Shown here: piece after piece, positions 61,554 to 64,000 of the stretch | Layout: the number at the start of each line of letters is the position of its first letter | Numbering within the stretch: the first letter of the stretch is position 1 | Assembly: GCA_025677815.1 (NCBI GenBank) | Contig: JAIXMP010000009.1 | Location: 1,178,001-1,242,000 of the forward strand | Origin: Phascolomyces articulosus | Taxonomy: Eukaryota > Mucoromycota > Mucoromycetes > Mucorales > Lichtheimiaceae | Reading direction: 5' to 3' | DNA: 64,000 nucleotides | The notes under the pieces: model-generated | The model's input: only the letters and a program-made list of their open reading frames with translations | Told to the model about the DNA's origin: nothing | Database searches by the model: none | Program-made: the position numbers and the translations under genes

Positions 61554-62452
61554 TTTATCTTGTTTTCGATTGTGGAAAGATGATTATAAATGATATTATC
61601 GACCACCCTTTTTTATGTTCTTATATATAAACCCGATCGAGATCCAACGTAAGTATTGAAATGGGTTGAGTTCAAGTCACGCCTCAAAAAAGTGGTAGTA
61701 AAAAGAGAGAACAAGAATGTGAGCGAGTGAGATATTTTTTCACCAAAAAATAAATAATTGCTCTGTGCTTGCTGTGGTTAAATTGTCATCTCATTTCTTC
61801 TCCTTCCTTTTGATTATTTATTGACTACTTTTGAAGAAGATGGATAGAATGGCTGTTGAATTATCCACATTACTATGTCTCAAATAAGAAGGTTAAAGCG
61901 AAACTGGAAATATGAATTGGGATGCTTAGTTGTGTATTACTAGGTGGTCTTTACGCTAGGACAGGTATAGACAAAGCGACATACTATAATATATAACTAC
62001 ATTATTCTTCCAGTATCAAGTTGAACCCTCGTCAAACACAACTATGGTATATTTTTTATATATCCATTAATGCATGGAACATTGTTATAAGTTGTATATA
62101 CATTCTATCGATATGATTTGTCATGAATAGAACAAAGAATAGCAAACAGCTATTTTACCGAAACGGATAAAGTTTTTAAGTATTTTTTTTTATCTCACAG
62201 CAGTTGTAAAAAAAACCAATAGAATGATGTTTAGTATGTGTATTTTTGTCAATTCAAATATAAAAATATATATGTACATGTTATATAATAAAAGAGAGAG
62301 AGGAAGAGTGGGAAGATAAAAAAAATGGGGTGGCTATCATCACCATGTTATCTAAATGGCATAGACTTGAGATGTATGGTTGTTGTTGATTGTGGAAAAA
62401 TAAAATAGATTATATAAATAACAGTGAAACAAAAATTGATAGAGAGAGGAAC
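61554..62452. promoter_or_regulatory. CK2 alpha upstream region
   Basis: About 900 bases between the CK2 start and the stop of the next minus-strand gene. The part nearest 61554 is the CK2 promoter and leader; the part nearest 62452 is the 3' flank of the BZZ1-like gene. It is AT-rich, with (TA)n near 62266-62290, and I see no gene. Confidence 0.5.
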
Positions 62453-64000
62453 TTATTTGACATAATTCGCCGGGAATACGCCAGATTGTCCATTGACAGT
62501 TCCTATACAAACAATGAAACATTTATTAGATATCCTTCTCTTTTGAACTTTGTATATACTATATCAAAAACAAAATATATATCAAAATTTACCTTCCCAC
62601 CATCCACTATCATCCTTCTTGGTCACAATGATATGATCACCTTCGCGAAGATTCAATTCATCTCCATTGACAGCTTCAAAATCATAAATAGCCGTCACAA
62701 AATCACATGTAGGTGGTGAAGGAGGTGGACTTTGTGTATCTAATGGAGGACTGATAGTAGAAGCTGGCGTAGATGCTTGAATTGGTATTTGTTGTGGTGG
62801 CGTTTGCTGAAGAGGGGTGGATGCTACTGTATTATCTGAATTGGTATTTTGATCCTCATGGTTGCTGCTCTTTTGTGATACAGGCGGTGATGATTGATCA
62901 AATGTAATGTAATTTGCAGGAACGTAACCCACTTGATCCCCCCTTGATACCTTTAACCATCCGTTCTCGCCATCATCTATATAATGTTATTATTTTGTTC
63001 AGTGAGAATATACAGTTTCACATCCAAATAAATAAATAATCATGCATATAGACATACCTTCTGATCCAATAATTTTTAATTCTTCACCTTCATTAATTGA
63101 TAATTCATCTGAAGATTGTGAATGATAATCATAAAGTGCATAGACCTTTAATACAGAATCCACAGCAATCATAGCTGCTCCTTTTGGTGTTGGTGGTGTA
63201 GCTGTGACAGGCGATGTTGGTAAACTACTTGGATTGGTTGCAATAGAAGAACGAGGTGTAGCAGAAGGGCTAGGTTGAGGTGCTGGGGATGGATGATACC
63301 GATCAATTTTACCTTTGACGCGAGAGCAATTAGGCGCCACCTTCATTTCACATTTGGCGTGACAATTCAATCCACAGGCTATATATAATTTTTCATAGAG
63401 TAAGTTTAGAATATTTAAAAATATATGTAGCCCTCCTGCAAGTTTAAATATACTTTTACCTTTGCACGTGAGACCTTGTTTAGATAAACCCCAAATGGTA
63501 TTGTTACAATAATCACAGGTGGTAGGGATAGTAAATGAAGATGCTTTGAAACTGTGGGTTTGTGCACTTAATCCACTATCTGTATATTATAAAATTTTAA
63601 TTTCATCTATTAAAAACACGAATTCTTAACACAATCTCTTCTTCTTTCACCCAATTGATTATTTTTTTATATATATACCTCCAATGTTTCGAATAATTAA
63701 ATCAACTTCACTCTTGGCACGTGCTTTTTGAGTCGAAAGCATGGCAATATTTCGAGTAACCTCTGAAAGTCTCTATATATATTAAAAAATAATGTTCCAT
63801 TTGCTTTTAACTTTCCCCAACATCCAAACATCTCTTTGTATATACATAACGATAATAATAATTTACCTCACGAGCATGGTCATATTCTGCTGACGTTCGA
63901 TCATCAATCCCATTGACCACCGTTTCCAATTCATGCATTTTGGCAGAATTCTGTGATAACTCATCTCCCAATTGATCCAATTGTCGACGATCTTTAATCA
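62453..64000 (-). CDS. BZZ1: Bzz1-like F-BAR/C1/SH3 protein, 5' end outside the window
   Basis: Bzz1 couples membrane curvature to Arp2/3 actin assembly at endocytic sites. The visible part begins inside the coiled F-BAR region (AKMHELETVVNGIDDRTSAE, ATLSTQKARAK-like). A C1 zinc finger follows, HSFKASSFTIPTTCDYCNNT to GLTCKACGLNCHAKCEMKV, with the expected His and Cys pattern. Two SH3 domains are separated by P/S/T/Q-rich linkers. The first is VYALYDYHSQSSDELSINEG, then ENGWLKVSRGDQVGYVPANY. The second is VTAIYDFEAVNGDELNLREG, then GWWEG spliced to TVNGQSGVFPANYVK with the TAA at 62453-62455. The domain order F-BAR, C1, SH3, SH3 is that of fungal Bzz1. It has at least seven exons here and is truncated at 64000. 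Confidence 0.9.

Noticed and set aside
1..64000. CRISPR arrays, rRNA and tRNA genes, prokaryotic operons, complete transposons
   Set aside because: I looked by eye for regular spaced repeats, T-arm signatures (GGTTCRANTC), rRNA landmarks and transposase motifs on both strands and found none that hold up; a covariance-model or repeat search would be the decisive check.

Overview
The window is nuclear DNA of an early-diverging filamentous fungus, most likely Mucoromycota (Mucorales). It is strongly AT-rich, introns are short with GTAAGT-like donors and TAG/CAG acceptors, and coding sequences carry polyQ/polyN/polyS runs. Conserved fungal genes recognised from their translations include the GATOR1 subunit NPR2/NPRL2, the Rsp5 adaptor Ssh4, the glutathione-degradation peptidase Dug2, casein kinase 2 alpha and a Bzz1-type F-BAR/C1/SH3 protein. 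I cannot name the species.

Layout. 1-1450: gene-poor. 1451-3797 (-): NPR2. 4137-10340: decayed F-box/LRR material, with an LRR fragment (+), a broken TPR/F-box/LRR gene (-) and a second, more decayed copy of that gene's 5' part and upstream region. 10620-13891 (+): a two-exon, 1052-codon Eco57I/TaqI-type adenine-specific DNA methyltransferase, a bacterial-looking restriction-modification enzyme. 14298-22000 (-): SSH4, a secreted aldose 1-epimerase, a disordered membrane protein and a disordered nuclear-looking protein. 23600-34996: four TPR/F-box/LRR genes arranged as two divergent pairs (broken/intact, then intact/intact). 36943-41987 (+): DUG2, with about 20 exons. 42654-44348 (-): a bHLH transcription factor. 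44349-49272: a long gene-poor stretch with some coding-like segments. 49273-56369 (-): two intact F-box/LRR genes and a decayed tandem copy of the second. 57194-59067 (-): a HET-domain (heterokaryon incompatibility) gene broken by one frameshift and one stop. 59775-61553 (-): CK2 alpha. 62453-64000 (-): 3' part of the BZZ1-like gene, cut by the window end.

Housekeeping genes are interleaved with a fast-evolving accessory fraction. The F-box genes share one plan: exon 1 holds a TPR-like hairpin and an F-box, a phase-1 intron follows, and exon 2 holds leucine-rich repeats with a low-complexity insert at a fixed place. Five copies are intact, three are broken full-length copies and at least three are fragments. 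Such proteins normally act as substrate adaptors of SCF ubiquitin ligases. The mix of intact and decaying copies beside a HET-domain gene suggests a birth-and-death recognition cluster, but the biological role is inference. The methyltransferase is the most surprising single gene.
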